Assembly: GCF_018417535.1 (NCBI RefSeq)
Contig: NZ_CP070977.1
Coordinates: 2,976,001-3,040,000, forward strand
Reading direction: 5' to 3'
Length of the DNA stretch: 64,000 bases
Origin: Burkholderia pyrrocinia
GTDB lineage: Bacteria; Pseudomonadota; Gammaproteobacteria; Burkholderiales; Burkholderiaceae
A program made the translations under genes and the position numbers. The notes under the pieces were generated by a model. The model saw nothing but the letters and a program-made list of their open reading frames with translations, was not told the DNA's origin and made no database searches. Shown here piece after piece: positions 1 to 8,338 of this stretch (the first letter of the stretch is position 1; each line of letters starts with the position of its first letter).

Positions 1-588
1 GGGCAGCCGCTGCATGTCGACGAGGATCGCACCGAGATTCGCATGCGCGAGCGCGTGGTCGGCGCGAACCGCGATCGCGAGCCGGTACGCGAGTTCCGCC
101 TCGGCCGGCCGGCCGAGAACGCGCAGCACGTTGCCGAGATCGGTCAGCACGTCGGGCGACTGCGGCTCGATCAGCAGCGCCTGCCCGAACGCCTGTTCGG
201 CATCGTCGAACCGGCCGAGCATGTCGAGCACCTTGCCGAGCCGCTGATGGTGCGACGCCCGCAGCGGCGCGACGGACGCGAGTTGCCGGCGGAGGATCGC
301 CTCGGCGTCGGGCAGGCGGCCCTGCGACACGAGCAGCGCGCCAAGTCCGTCATATGGCGGATCGAACGCCGGCATCGCATCGATCGCGCGCCGCCACCAG
401 GCTTCCGCGTCCGCCGGCCGGTTCAGGCCGAGTGCGCAGACGGCCGCGACGTGCAGCGCCGCAACGGCCGGTGCCGGCGCGTCGAGCAGCGGCGCGACGA
501 GCGACAGCGCGTCGGCGAACTGTCCGGTCTGGCACAGGGTCGCAGCTTGTTGAACGGGCGCGGAAACGTCGGCAGCAGGCGTCGTCAT
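1..588 (-). CDS. TPR-repeat protein, N-terminal part (runs off the left edge)
   Basis: The reverse strand is open from an ATG at 588 to base 1 (196 codons) with no stop. The translation shows successive 34-residue tetratricopeptide units, with typical pieces such as DAEAILRRQL, RLGKVLDMLGRFDDAEQAF and LTDLGNVLRVLGRPAEAEL, so about four to five TPRs are present. TPRs form a superhelical scaffold that binds partner proteins. There is no signal peptide. In Burkholderia such N-terminal TPR arrays often precede a glycosyltransferase (SPINDLY/OGT-like) or sulfotransferase domain, but that part would lie outside the window, so the enzymatic role, if any, cannot be told. No Shine-Dalgarno stands out. 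The next gene upstream on this strand ends 228 bp away and is probably separate. Confidence 0.85.
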   Translation of the reverse strand, partial: MTTPAADVSAPVQQAATLCQTGQFADALSLVAPLLDAPAPAVAALHVAAVCALGLNRPADAEAWWRRAIDAMPAFDPPYDGLGALLVSQGRLPDAEAILRRQLASVAPLRASHHQRLGKVLDMLGRFDDAEQAFGQALLIEPQSPDVLTDLGNVLRVLGRPAEAELAYRLAIAVRADHALAHANLGAILVDMQRLP

Positions 589-816
589 GGAAGGCTGGGC
601 TAAGCGGCGGGAGTTCGTCGCGTCCGGCCGGCACGGCATGCGCGGAGTGCGCTGCGCCCGGGCGGCCGTTTCGGCACGGATAGCGTCGATTGACAGGTTA
701 CCGAAGCGTGCACGCGGGCGATGCGGCGATCTGAGCCCATTCCGCGCGGCTGTTCGGGCGATGGGCCGTGCCGCCCTGTCCGTGGCGGCCCGCGATGCGC
801 GGTGCCGGCTACGCGC

Positions 817-2487
817 TCAGTTGCTCGACGAGCACCCGCCGCAACTGCTCGAACTGCATGAGCTGGAACTGGAGCTGCATGAACTCGACGAACTGCAACT
901 CGACGACGAGCAGTTGCTGTCGGACGCGCTCGAACCGCCGCCGGTCCTCGCCGCCCCAACCGAGAGTGGCGGCGGCGCCAGCACGATGCCCGAGTACGCA
1001 GCCCACGCGGTACCGGCCATTGCGCCTGCACCGAACAGCGCGGCGGTCCACACCAGGTCGTCCGCCGCCCCGCGCTCACCATTGCCCGCGTCGGGCGTAC
1101 CGGCGGCATCCCGCACCACTCCGGCGTTGTGCACGGCACGCGCATCGTGCGAGATCCGGCGTGCAACGAGCGCCGCCCGTCCGGCGGACGTTGTCCCGCC
1201 CCGCCCGAAGCCCGTCAGACGCCGCACAAGAATCCGGTATGCGATCGCGAACGCCGCCATGCAAATGACGAGCAGCAGCACGGGTCGACCGCGACTCAGG
1301 CCGACCGCGAGTTTCGCGGCACCGGTGCCGAGCACGAGCAGCAAGATCGCGCGGGCGGCCAGGCGCGACACGCGCATCTCGCCGGGTGCCCAGAGCCAGC
1401 CCTGCGCGTGCAGCCCGTCGGCCAACTCTTGCGCATAACGCGCGAGCCGCTGGCGAAACACGCCGTAGCGCACTTCGCCGTCCGGCTGCTCGTTCAACCA
1501 AGAACAGTGGTCGTCATACGGGCCCGCGTGTTCCAGGTTGCCGATCTTCACATACCCGCCGTGTTTCGGGACGGTTCGCAACTCGATCGCGCCCGCATGC
1601 GCGAGCGACATCGTCACCACCTGCGCGAGCCGCGATTCGCCGCCGGTGAGAAAGGCGACCTCATCGGCCGTCAGGCCGTCGGACGTCTTGCGGGTGCGCC
1701 CACCCCAGCGCCGCCACCGGTACTCGATCCATTGCAGGCCCACGATCAGCAACAACGCGACAACGCAGGCCGGCACGTAGAACGCGAGAAACTGCGGCCC
1801 GGTGTAGTTCAGCACGTCGAAGTCCTGCGCCGACGCGCAGGTCGCGGCGACGCTCGCGGCGGCCGCGGGCCATACGAGTTTCGGCAGCCGGTTACGCCAG
1901 GACCTGCCGGCCGACGGGGGGGCCAGCGAATCCGGTTTCCCCGGCGCGCCCGCATCCGGCAGGTCCGGCTCCGGCAGGTCGGGCTCCGGCAGGTCGGGCT
2001 CCGGCGATCCGGGCTCCGCGTGCGAGCCGACGGGCCGCGGCCAGATCGACTCCGGCGGCTCGCTGCCGAACAGCCGCCGATAGCTGTCGAGCGTGTCGCG
2101 ATAGCGCTGCGCGTACACGGCGGCTTCGTCCGGCGCGCCCGTGCCCGGCATGTGATGCAGCCGCGCGCGCAGCACGCCGGCGCAGAAGACGTCCCAGTAT
2201 TCGAGTGTGTATTGCAGGTGGAAATGCCAGGCGGCATCGACCGCGACCGACGGCGTGACCGGATGCCCGGCCGCCTGCGCGAGAAACGCGAAGCGCTTGT
2301 ATTCGTCGATCACGGCCAGCGCGTGCGCGTGCGACCAGCCTTCGGCCTCGGCAAGGCGCCGGCTGTACGGCAGCGGCGCGTCAGGGTCGTCGGGGGAATA
2401 GGCTTGCAGGCGCACGAGCAGCGCCTGCTGCGCATCGTTCAGCGCGCGGGCCTCGACTGCGGTCGAGGTAGACGGGATGGCAGCCAT
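817..2487 (-). CDS. Membrane protein: GRDP-like N-terminus, TIGR04222-type region, Cys/Ser-rich tail
   Basis: A 556-residue protein if started at ATG 2487; a GTG at 2562 in the same frame would add 25 residues, and neither start has a clear ribosome binding site. Residues ~20-145 resemble glycine-rich-domain-protein-like regions, with the hallmark VDAAWHFHLQYTLEYW. A Pro/Glu/Asp linker with PEPDL repeats follows, then a region with several hydrophobic segments (about residues 230-520) resembling the TIGR04222 family, which is known for low-complexity Cys-containing C-termini. The tail fits: about 30 residues of almost only Ser with six Cys spaced C-x4-C-x5-C-x6-C-x4-C-x2-C, ending CGGCSSSN. 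The function of the family is unknown. A surface or modified-peptide role is speculation. The family assignment is from memory of motifs. Confidence 0.8.
   Translation of the reverse strand: MAAIPSTSTAVEARALNDAQQALLVRLQAYSPDDPDAPLPYSRRLAEAEGWSHAHALAVIDEYKRFAFLAQAAGHPVTPSVAVDAAWHFHLQYTLEYWDVFCAGVLRARLHHMPGTGAPDEAAVYAQRYRDTLDSYRRLFGSEPPESIWPRPVGSHAEPGSPEPDLPEPDLPEPDLPDAGAPGKPDSLAPPSAGRSWRNRLPKLVWPAAAASVAATCASAQDFDVLNYTGPQFLAFYVPACVVALLLIVGLQWIEYRWRRWGGRTRKTSDGLTADEVAFLTGGESRLAQVVTMSLAHAGAIELRTVPKHGGYVKIGNLEHAGPYDDHCSWLNEQPDGEVRYGVFRQRLARYAQELADGLHAQGWLWAPGEMRVSRLAARAILLLVLGTGAAKLAVGLSRGRPVLLLVICMAAFAIAYRILVRRLTGFGRGGTTSAGRAALVARRISHDARAVHNAGVVRDAAGTPDAGNGERGAADDLVWTAALFGAGAMAGTAWAAYSGIVLAPPPLSVGAARTGGGSSASDSNCSSSSCSSSSSCSSSSSSCSSSSCGGCSSSN
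1955..2005. repeat. 15-bp in-frame tandem repeat (PEPDL units)
   Basis: Three near-identical 15-bp units (1955-1969, 1970-1984, 1985-1999) and part of a fourth encode PEPDL repeats in the linker of the membrane protein. The unit is a multiple of three, so slippage would change linker length without shifting the frame. Confidence 0.8.
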
Positions 2488-3377
2488 CGGGAGTCGGCGC
2501 GATGCGCGGACGGCCGCCGCGATCGACGCTTGGAGTTGTCGTTGCGGGCAATTCTCGCACAACAGTGCAGCGGTGCGATGCCGGTTCGCCGGCCCTGCCC
2601 GAAGCCGTGCGATGCGACAGGCCCCGGAAGGGGGGCGCGGTCGATCCCCTGCAAGACGGGACGCTCGATAGCACCGCGCCGCGTCTCAATACGGTCGTCG
2701 CGACCGAAGGGTGGCTGCGCCGCCAAATGTGTCGGATGACCAGCGCAACACCTACTGGGTGAAGCTATACAAAACGCCGAAACTCCATAACCCAGGCGCG
2801 TAGCCGTCTAGGCGCGACCGTCGTTCGCGCCAAATACTGTCTTCGGAGTTTTATCAGCGCACCGCAACCCCTTACAAATCAATGCCTTGCGCAACTCGCA
2901 ATTTGCAAAACCAAGGCTAATTAAGGTCGATCAGCGCTACCCAAGCTCGTCCAAACTGTAATTTCACTGTAGTTGCGATAGTCGGAGCGAAACGGTTCAG
3001 CACGCCTCTTCGCTCACTGTTACACGCGTCTCGTCATCTCTGACAGGTGGCTACACGTCGATAGCACGTGCTACTGTCTGAGCAGATTTCGTCACAGGAA
3101 ATCTGCGTAGGATTCGCGTTTGTTTGGAGGTAGATACAGCCTCTCACGGCTGCCGCATGCTCGTATGCGACCCGGTGCCAATCTTGCCGACGGGAAAGCT
3201 TTGGCGCTCCTTGGCCACGTTGTTTCGCGCCAGCATTGTCGCGGCGTCTTCCTGATCAATAAGGTGAAAGCCGGGCTCCCTCCGCATGACGGTCAACGGT
3301 CACCCAGTAGCACTCGAGGGCGACATGGCGCCGTGTTGAGCGCCGTTCATCGCACCCCGACCTCTTTGGAGAATGAC
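2488..3377. other. 890-bp intergenic region, falling into AT-richer island DNA
   Basis: No supportable gene is seen here. From about 2730 the GC content drops clearly below that of the surrounding chromosome. A long frame beginning at 3120 runs into the small secreted protein at 3378, but its upstream part has no protein-like character. A perfect 12-bp palindrome TAGCACGTGCTA lies at 3062-3073, some 300 bp ahead of the gene at 3378, and could be a regulator site; nothing else supports that. Confidence 0.5.
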
Positions 3378-3632
3378 ATGAAGAAGAAGCTCACCGCCGC
3401 CCTGATCGCCTCGCTGTTCGCCACTGTTACGTACGCTCAGGCGCCCGGTTCCACCGCGCCTCCCCCGTCAAATTCGGCCTCCACCAATGTAGGTTTAGCG
3501 GAGTCCCCCTCTGCAACGCTCGGCACGACGCGCAGCGCCACCGAAGTGCACAAGCACAAGGTTAGCCATCACCGGAAAAAGCCGTTCATCCTTGACAAGG
3601 CGAACCCGGATGGTAAGTCGAGCCTGCAATAA
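3378..3632 (+). CDS. Small exported protein of unknown function
   Basis: An 84-residue protein. The start at 3378 is preceded by TTTGGAGAATGAC, giving GGAG at a suitable distance, and opens a classic signal peptide: MKKKLTAALIASLFATVTYA with an AxA-like cleavage region (TYA-QA) near residue 20. The mature ~64 residues are low complexity, first Pro/Ser/Thr/Ala-rich, then basic and His-rich (HKHKVSHHRKK), ending near NPDGKSSLQ. No domain is recognised. It is most likely periplasmic or secreted. It stands alone in AT-richer DNA, convergent with the paralog pair downstream. The signal peptide and ribosome binding site make it a believable gene; its role is unknown. Confidence 0.65.
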   Translation: MKKKLTAALIASLFATVTYAQAPGSTAPPPSNSASTNVGLAESPSATLGTTRSATEVHKHKVSHHRKKPFILDKANPDGKSSLQ

Positions 3633-3759
3633 CAGCCTCAGACCCATTAGAACCCTGCTTCGCGGAGTTCCCCCGATCAAGGCGAAGTGAGTCTTTGGCC
3701 TTCTCAATGGCGAAGACCATGCACGGGAACCTTCGATGACATGCCTCAGCTTGGCGTAT

Positions 3760-4437
3760 TCATCGTGACGGCATTAAATAGAACCTGTTCGCTGCAGTGC
3801 TGTACACCACATTCGCCTCGCTAGTACCGGCGTCATAAGTAAGCCGGAGTCGATCGGAGCGCACCTCGGGGCACACGGTGCCATTGATCTTGCACGACGA
3901 AAGAAATATCTCGACGACATGCTGTGGCTGGAAGAACGCTTGCATATTCCACGGCACATATGCCGCATTCGTCGCCGTGCGACTCTGTACTTTGTTGTTG
4001 ACGATGGCGCTCTGCGCCAGCCCAAAGGCGTAGATTTGATTCGGAACCTGATTCACGACGCTGTACACGTCGAGGGCAGTCCGTCCTGTCGAATCGAGCG
4101 CGTCGAAATGGCCGTTCCTGAAGCGATATTCGATCCCGGCAACGGCGGGCAGATCCGTGATCGCATTGATATGGATCGTTTCCGCCGCGCGGAGCGGGGT
4201 CGTCGTCATGTACACGAACCAGGCATCTTCGATAACGACCTTATTTGACTTTAAGGGCTTGAACACGACCCACGCGATCGGGTACTCACCGGGCGCTTCT
4301 GACGAGCGCGCGTCGCTTCCCGCGCTGCCAACTACGGATGAAGCGACTGGCCGCGCCAATGCGCAAGTCAAGCCGTCAGCGTAAATCTTTTCGAGTCCGC
4401 TTTCATCGAAGGCGACGTTGATGATGAATGGCGTCAT
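3760..4437 (-). CDS. Unknown protein, paralog B of an island tandem pair
   Basis: A 225-residue protein with no signal peptide and no transmembrane segment. ATG at 4437 is preceded by GGAG at a normal distance (GGAGCTCACC). It is clearly homologous to the product of the gene just upstream (4498-5211): both share an INV start, GLxxIYxxGL, a PxAWVxFxPLxxNxV block, YxTTTxLxxxxTI, GxxYxFxxGxF, an FGLAQ core followed by NN, NAxxVPxN and FLSSxxxNGxV. This copy carries a longer loop around residues 36-52 and two cysteines near the FLSSC segment. The even spread of short hydrophobic strands suggests a beta-rich soluble fold. I do not recognise the family. It lies 60 bp downstream of its paralog on the same strand, so cotranscription is likely. 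Confidence 0.75.
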   Translation of the reverse strand: MTPFIINVAFDESGLEKIYADGLTCALARPVASSVVGSAGSDARSSEAPGEYPIAWVVFKPLKSNKVVIEDAWFVYMTTTPLRAAETIHINAITDLPAVAGIEYRFRNGHFDALDSTGRTALDVYSVVNQVPNQIYAFGLAQSAIVNNKVQSRTATNAAYVPWNMQAFFQPQHVVEIFLSSCKINGTVCPEVRSDRLRLTYDAGTSEANVVYSTAANRFYLMPSR

Positions 4438-4497
4438 GGTGAGCTCCAGTCGTCGCCGCGCCGCATACAGTCACGGGCACGGCGACGAAATCGACCG

Positions 4498-5211
4498 TCA
4501 AGCTACGTGCAACCCCGAACGACCGCCTTCCCCAGCCACCTGAGCGGCAGCCAAGCTTCCGACAAAATCCTTCGAGCTTCGCAAGCCGGCTTTCTTCAGA
4601 TAGAACGTGTTCGTTTGGTCATTGAAGCCAACGTCCGCCTGCGGACTGGTACTGCTCAGTGTGATATTGAGGGCGTTACTCGCGACTGCGGCAATAACCG
4701 AACCGTTGTTGCTGTAGGACGAGAGGAACAGTGACAATTTCTCGAGCGGCGTGAACGTCGCATTCACGTTGTAAGGCACGGATACGGCATTCAGCGGCGC
4801 CGACGTCTGCACGTTGTTGATCACCACCGGCTGAGCAAGACCGAAGCTGAAGTTACCGGGCGTCTGCTGATTCCTCAGGTTGAACGTCCCCGGATCGCCT
4901 CCCTGTGCCTCGGTGAACCTCCCTCGCTCAAACGAGTAGATCCAGCCCGGCTGGATCTGCGCATCCGTTTGCGATGTCATTTTGATAGTCGCACCGGATT
5001 GGAGGGTCGTCGTCGTCGCGTACATCGTAAATTGCTCTTGCCACGTAACCTGGTTCTCATGCAGTGGCTGGAACGACACCCATGCAACTGGAAGGGAGCC
5101 GCCGCTAATCGGGTTCGAGACTACGCTCTTGACCAGCGTCACGTATAGGCCGCTGTCATAAATGGTGTCGAGTCCTTTGGTGCTTATCGAAACGTTAATC
5201 TGGAAGTTCAT
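4498..5211 (-). CDS. Unknown protein, paralog A of an island tandem pair
   Basis: A 237-residue protein, ATG 5211 with GGAG seven bases upstream (CGGAGATCAAA). It shares with the following gene the ordered blocks GLDTIYDSGL, LPVAWVSFQPLHENQV, YATTTTLQSGATI, NFSFGLAQ and LSLFLSSYSNNGSV. The body is Thr/Ser/Asn/Val-rich with alternating polar and hydrophobic residues, as in beta-sandwich or lectin-like proteins, but no family is recognised and no catalytic motif stands out. The last ~25 residues (after FYLKKAG) extend beyond its paralog. There is no signal peptide, so it is cytoplasmic unless released by lysis or a dedicated system. Base composition is AT-richer than the chromosomal average, which fits horizontal gain with the neighbouring integrase remnant and tRNA. 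Confidence 0.75.
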   Translation of the reverse strand: MNFQINVSISTKGLDTIYDSGLYVTLVKSVVSNPISGGSLPVAWVSFQPLHENQVTWQEQFTMYATTTTLQSGATIKMTSQTDAQIQPGWIYSFERGRFTEAQGGDPGTFNLRNQQTPGNFSFGLAQPVVINNVQTSAPLNAVSVPYNVNATFTPLEKLSLFLSSYSNNGSVIAAVASNALNITLSSTSPQADVGFNDQTNTFYLKKAGLRSSKDFVGSLAAAQVAGEGGRSGLHVA

Positions 5212-5296
5212 TTTGATCTCCGATATTTAAAATGACGATACAAAGACACTCAATCGACCAACATACAGCAACAACAAGCCGCGACTACGCACCCCA

Positions 5297-5506
5297 TCAC
5301 TCAACGTATTTACGCTCGAACGAATGAGCTACAATGCGCCAACCAATGCATTTATTTTCGAAGTAAATCACCACCGACCCCGAATACGAAAATAATCCAC
5401 AAACCAAAGTGTCACCGACAACAGAATCGCGACAACAATCATAAAACAGCTTATCACCTATCAACCATCCATTGGACGTGTAGACTTGATGGCATACCGA
5501 GCGCAC
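5297..5506 (-). CDS. Possible small protein (69 aa) upstream of the paralog pair
   Basis: An open frame from GTG 5506 to a stop at 5297, on the same strand and 85 bp upstream of paralog A. The translation looks more protein-like than chance (GWLIGDKLFYDCC, SVVIYFENKCIGWRIVAHSF, five Cys, ending FERKYVE), but there is no clear ribosome binding site, no ATG and no recognised domain. An in-frame stop just upstream fixes the maximum length. It may be a real short member of the same transcription unit or the decayed end of a larger gene. Confidence 0.3.
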   Translation of the reverse strand: MRSVCHQVYTSNGWLIGDKLFYDCCRDSVVGDTLVCGLFSYSGSVVIYFENKCIGWRIVAHSFERKYVE

Positions 5507-6620
5507 GTCAATGAGTATTCAATACGGACACGCTGCAACTGAGCGCCAGTGCATCCGGCACGTGCATCGCACATACGACAATAGATAACTAGTTGCCCGT
5601 TGTGACACTCAATAATGGTATTGCCGAATTTTCATACGCACGCGCATCTTCTCCGACACACCCTTTTCAAGCGATGGTCTATTGATTTTATCTGCCAGCC
5701 CCATCAAACAAAAAATCAATAATCTTTCAATCGCAAATTACCTCCAAGAATAGACCACGGAATGAGGCACGTAAACCTCAATCGATCAAACAGAATCCCT
5801 GACAGTCCAACATGAAAATCAACCCGAAAAAGTCATCAAAACAAATAATTGTTCAATAAAAACAAGCCCATGAATTCGATTCACAAATCAAACCATTTAA
5901 TAAAAAATTGCAAACCCTTACAACCGGCCGACTTCAATACCAAAATGATTAACAGGGTTGCAGCGCCGTGAATAAAATCGAAATGCCGGGGCTGTGTATC
6001 CAAGACGTATGAATCTGCAGTGAGTCCTCCTCCCCATCAACCTTCATGCGGCGGGTCCCTGGCAAATGGCGGACATGCGATCCGCCCTGACCAGCCTCGA
6101 TGACACTCATCCTCTGCATCCCAGGGAGCAACTAGTAACTTTCGGAGGGTGTCCGGCTATGAGGCCAGGACGAGCACCGGCTTTCCACATACGCCACTCG
6201 CGTGGCCGGCTGATACTCGGGGACAGGCTTTTACTGCACGAAGCCGAAATTGTGCGATCAGCCCATTGTCGAGGAAGACCCAAGGCAGAACAGGAAAGCA
6301 CGGAGACTGCATAACCACGGCGCATCAAAGTGCATAACAAAATCGCCCTGTCGATCGCCGGGCGGCCCGCAGCAGCCGGTGCATGCCTGCATAAGAACTG
6401 TTCATTTTTGCGGGCAGGTGGGGCGGGGGGCAACTGCGCGCACCGGGTCCGAATCGCCATCCCGGGGGCAGGGTCGGGCCCTTGGGTCGCCCCTCCGGCG
6501 CGTCAGGCGGCCCGCCACGGCCCTGCGGCGGGCTCGTCCGGCCCCTTTGGGGGTGCATCTAGGCGGCGGCCGCCCTGAGGTGCTCTAATCCGCCGAGGCC
6601 GCGCATGGGCGACAGACGTA
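5507..6620. other. Poor-coding island DNA with a sharp composition change
   Basis: No gene can be supported over about 1.1 kb. From 5507 to about 5950 the DNA is strongly AT-rich with A-runs on the + strand and short frames only. From about 6000 the GC rises, and 6400-6600 is extremely GC-rich. The short open frames in both strands here show no recognisable family. The step in composition suggests two different source sequences joined inside the island, consistent with decayed mobile DNA. Confidence 0.5.
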
Positions 6621-6621
6621 A

Positions 6622-6654
6622 AAAAGCCGCCGGCACCGAAGTGCCCGACGGCTT
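6622..6654 (-). terminator. Rho-independent terminator of a phage-gene remnant
   Basis: Read on the reverse strand, GCCGTCGGGCAC and GTGCCGGCGGC pair, with one mismatch per arm, around a short loop (TTCG), followed by a run of six T. It lies just after the stop of the reverse-strand fragment at 6681-6791, so a gene 3' end and its terminator have survived together. Confidence 0.75.
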
Positions 6655-6680
6655 TGCTGTGCCAGGTGTGCGCTCGGACG

Positions 6681-6791
6681 TCAGCCCTTCGGCATCTCAA
6701 AGTCGCTGAACCTCACGATCTCGATCCCGAGCCAGTCGTTCACCTCCCGGAGCCGCGCCTTCAGCGGTTCGATCTGTGGGTGAGCAGGCAT
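6681..6791 (-). pseudogene. 3'-terminal fragment of a reverse-strand (probably phage) gene
   Basis: A 36-residue open frame, ATG 6791 to TGA 6681, reads [20 protein letters not shown] and then [16 protein letters not shown]. It ends immediately before a good terminator, as a genuine gene 3' end would. The charged helical character and abrupt upstream loss of coding sense, where the integrase fragment overlaps on the other strand, suggest that only the C-terminus of a longer gene remains. The parent family is not recognised. It could alternatively be a very short intact gene. Confidence 0.4.
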
Positions 6792-6947
6792 GTGCAGCGC
6801 GGTACACCGTTACAGGTATTGAAGGAACTGGGTGGGTGGGAAACGCTGGAGATGGTGCAGCGCTACGCGCACCTGTCGGCTGACCACCTGGCGCATTGGG
6901 TCGCGCCACTGACGGCCGAGCCGGCACCGCGGTTAGCTGCAATTTAG
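6777..6947 (+). pseudogene. C-terminal fragment of a tyrosine-recombinase (phage integrase)
   Basis: The frame ending at 6947 reads [20 protein letters not shown], then [21 protein letters not shown]. This matches the end of tyrosine site-specific recombinases: the GTPLxxLxELGGW block and the catalytic tyrosine in RYAHL. The N-terminal and central parts, with the catalytic Arg and the R-H-x-x-R arrangement, are missing; upstream sequence in this frame is unrelated. It therefore cannot be an active integrase. It points toward the tRNA-Arg gene 55 bp away, the usual position of an island integrase next to its attachment site, so it marks an old insertion at this tRNA. Confidence 0.8.
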
Positions 6948-7001
6948 CTGCAATGAGTCTGTCCGACGAGGGAAGGAAACCGCTGAGAGCCTTACTAGGC
7001 T

Positions 7002-7077
7002 TGGCGCGCCCGGCTGGGATCGAACCAGCAACCCCTGCCTTCGGAGGGCAGTACTCTATCCATTGAGCTACGGGCGC
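7002..7077 (-). tRNA. tRNA-Arg (anticodon CCG)
   Basis: On the reverse strand a complete cloverleaf is present: acceptor GCGCCCG (7077-7071) pairing with CGGGCGC (7012-7006), D arm with AGCTCAATGGATAGAGT, anticodon stem CTGCC/GGCAG around loop CTCCGAA (anticodon CCG, decoding CGG) and T arm GGTTCGATCC. The discriminator is G at 7005 and CCA is encoded at 7004-7002. The 3' end faces the integrase fragment, so this gene is the likely integration site of the island to its left. Confidence 0.97.
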
Positions 7078-7329
7078 TTGTGACAGTGAAACGACCCCGA
7101 TATACAGGCCGCCCACGATTGGCAAGACGGCAAGGATACCCGGTTTCCCATGATGCGTCCACCTTGCCCGCCGAATCGCCGCCGGGCCGCGCTGCGTGCG
7201 GGTAAACACGCGCCATCGCGCCGCTCGCCGTCATGTAAACGTTCCGTCTATAATCGTCCGTGCTTCATTGGACTGCCATTTTGCCGTTGCACCGCGCTCA
7301 CAATTCCTATTCATGGAGACGAGGCAAGC

Positions 7330-8223
7330 ATGAGCGAAGCACCCCACGAATCCCCCGTCAAAACCCCCGGGCAGCTGATTGCCGTCATCATCGCGTCGTT
7401 CGCGATCCCGATCGTCCTGATCATCATGTTCGCCACCTATGCGAACCATGTGTTCCGTTCCGGTGCCGGCACGGATGCGCTATCCGACGAGCAGGTCGCC
7501 GCGCGCATCGCGCCGCTCGCGCAGGTCGACGTGAAGGACGCCAACGCGCCACGCACGTACAAGACCGGCGAGGAAGTCTACAAGGCCGTGTGCGTGACCT
7601 GCCACGGCACGGGCGCCGCCGGCGCGCCGAAGTTCGGCAACAAGGACGACTGGGCACCGCGCATCTCGCAAGGCTTCGATACGCTGCTGAAGACGGCCCT
7701 CGCAGGCAAGGGCGCGATGCCGGCGCGCGGCGGCACGAGCCCCGACGACGTCAGCGACTATGAAATCGCCCGCACGATCGTCTACATGGCGAACAACGAC
7801 GGCGCGAGCTTCCCCGAACCGGCCGCGCCGGCCGCCAACGCGGCGCAGCCCGCCAGCGGCGCTGCAGGCGCCTCGGGCGCAACCGACGCCGCAAGCGCGC
7901 AAATCGCCGCCGCGCAGGCCGCGATCGCCGCGATCCCGAAGGCCGGCGAACAGCCCGCGGCCGCACCGGCCAGCGCCGATGCCGCAACTGCCGGCAAGGC
8001 GCTGTACACGTCGACCTGCCAGGCCTGCCACGCGGCGGGCGTGCTCGGCGCGCCGAAGTTCGGCAGCAAGGAAGACTGGGCGCCGCGCCTGAAGGACTCG
8101 ATGGATACGGTCTACAACTACGCGCTGCACGGCAAGGGCGCGATGCCGCCGAAGGGCGGGGCAAACGCATCGGACGCCGACGTGAAGGCGGCCGTCGACT
8201 ACATGGTCAACGCGTCGAAGTAA
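7330..8223 (+). CDS. Membrane-anchored diheme cytochrome c (c5-type)
   Basis: A 297-residue electron carrier. One transmembrane helix (about residues 16-37) anchors it with the rest in the periplasm. Two cytochrome c domains follow, with haem-binding CVTCH at residues 88-92 and CQACH at 230-234, each followed by GAPKFG and a late methionine ligand in GAMPARGG or GAMPPKGG. An Ala/Pro-rich linker (about 160-215) joins them. The near-identical architecture of the domains indicates an internal duplication. In Burkholderia such proteins pass electrons from the bc1 complex or quinol oxidases to terminal oxidases; the exact partner is not shown here. ATG 7330 was chosen because residues upstream in the frame lack protein character and the membrane helix begins soon after. 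A -10-like TATAAT is at 7249-7254. Confidence 0.9.
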   Translation: MSEAPHESPVKTPGQLIAVIIASFAIPIVLIIMFATYANHVFRSGAGTDALSDEQVAARIAPLAQVDVKDANAPRTYKTGEEVYKAVCVTCHGTGAAGAPKFGNKDDWAPRISQGFDTLLKTALAGKGAMPARGGTSPDDVSDYEIARTIVYMANNDGASFPEPAAPAANAAQPASGAAGASGATDAASAQIAAAQAAIAAIPKAGEQPAAAPASADAATAGKALYTSTCQACHAAGVLGAPKFGSKEDWAPRLKDSMDTVYNYALHGKGAMPPKGGANASDADVKAAVDYMVNASK

Positions 8224-8238
8224 CGCCGGCCGGCCAGT

Positions 8239-8281
8239 AAAAAACCCCCGCGGCGCATGCGCATCGCGGGGGTTTTGTTTT
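8239..8281. terminator. Bidirectional rho-independent terminator between cytochrome c and rep
   Basis: AAAACCCCCGCG pairs with CGCGGGGGTTTT around a 12-base loop, with A-run on the left and T-run on the right. It lies between convergent genes and can end transcripts from both strands. Confidence 0.85.
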
Positions 8282-8338
8282 GCCGGATCGCCGGCCGCCG
8301 GATCGCCGGGCCGCCGTGCGCCCGACGGCGCCGACGCA

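Noticed and set aside
5225..5253. Promoter-like TTGAGT-N17-TTAAAT upstream of paralog A
   Set aside because: It would start transcription almost at the ribosome binding site, leaving no leader; AT-rich DNA gives such matches easily.
2700..7000. Left attachment site as a copy of the tRNA-Arg 3' end
   Set aside because: No convincing duplicate was found by eye; short matches such as CCCGGCTGG near 4953 are too short to count.
7226..7254. Full sigma70 promoter for the cytochrome c gene
   Set aside because: Only the -10 (TATAAT) is good; no -35 element at an accepted distance was found.
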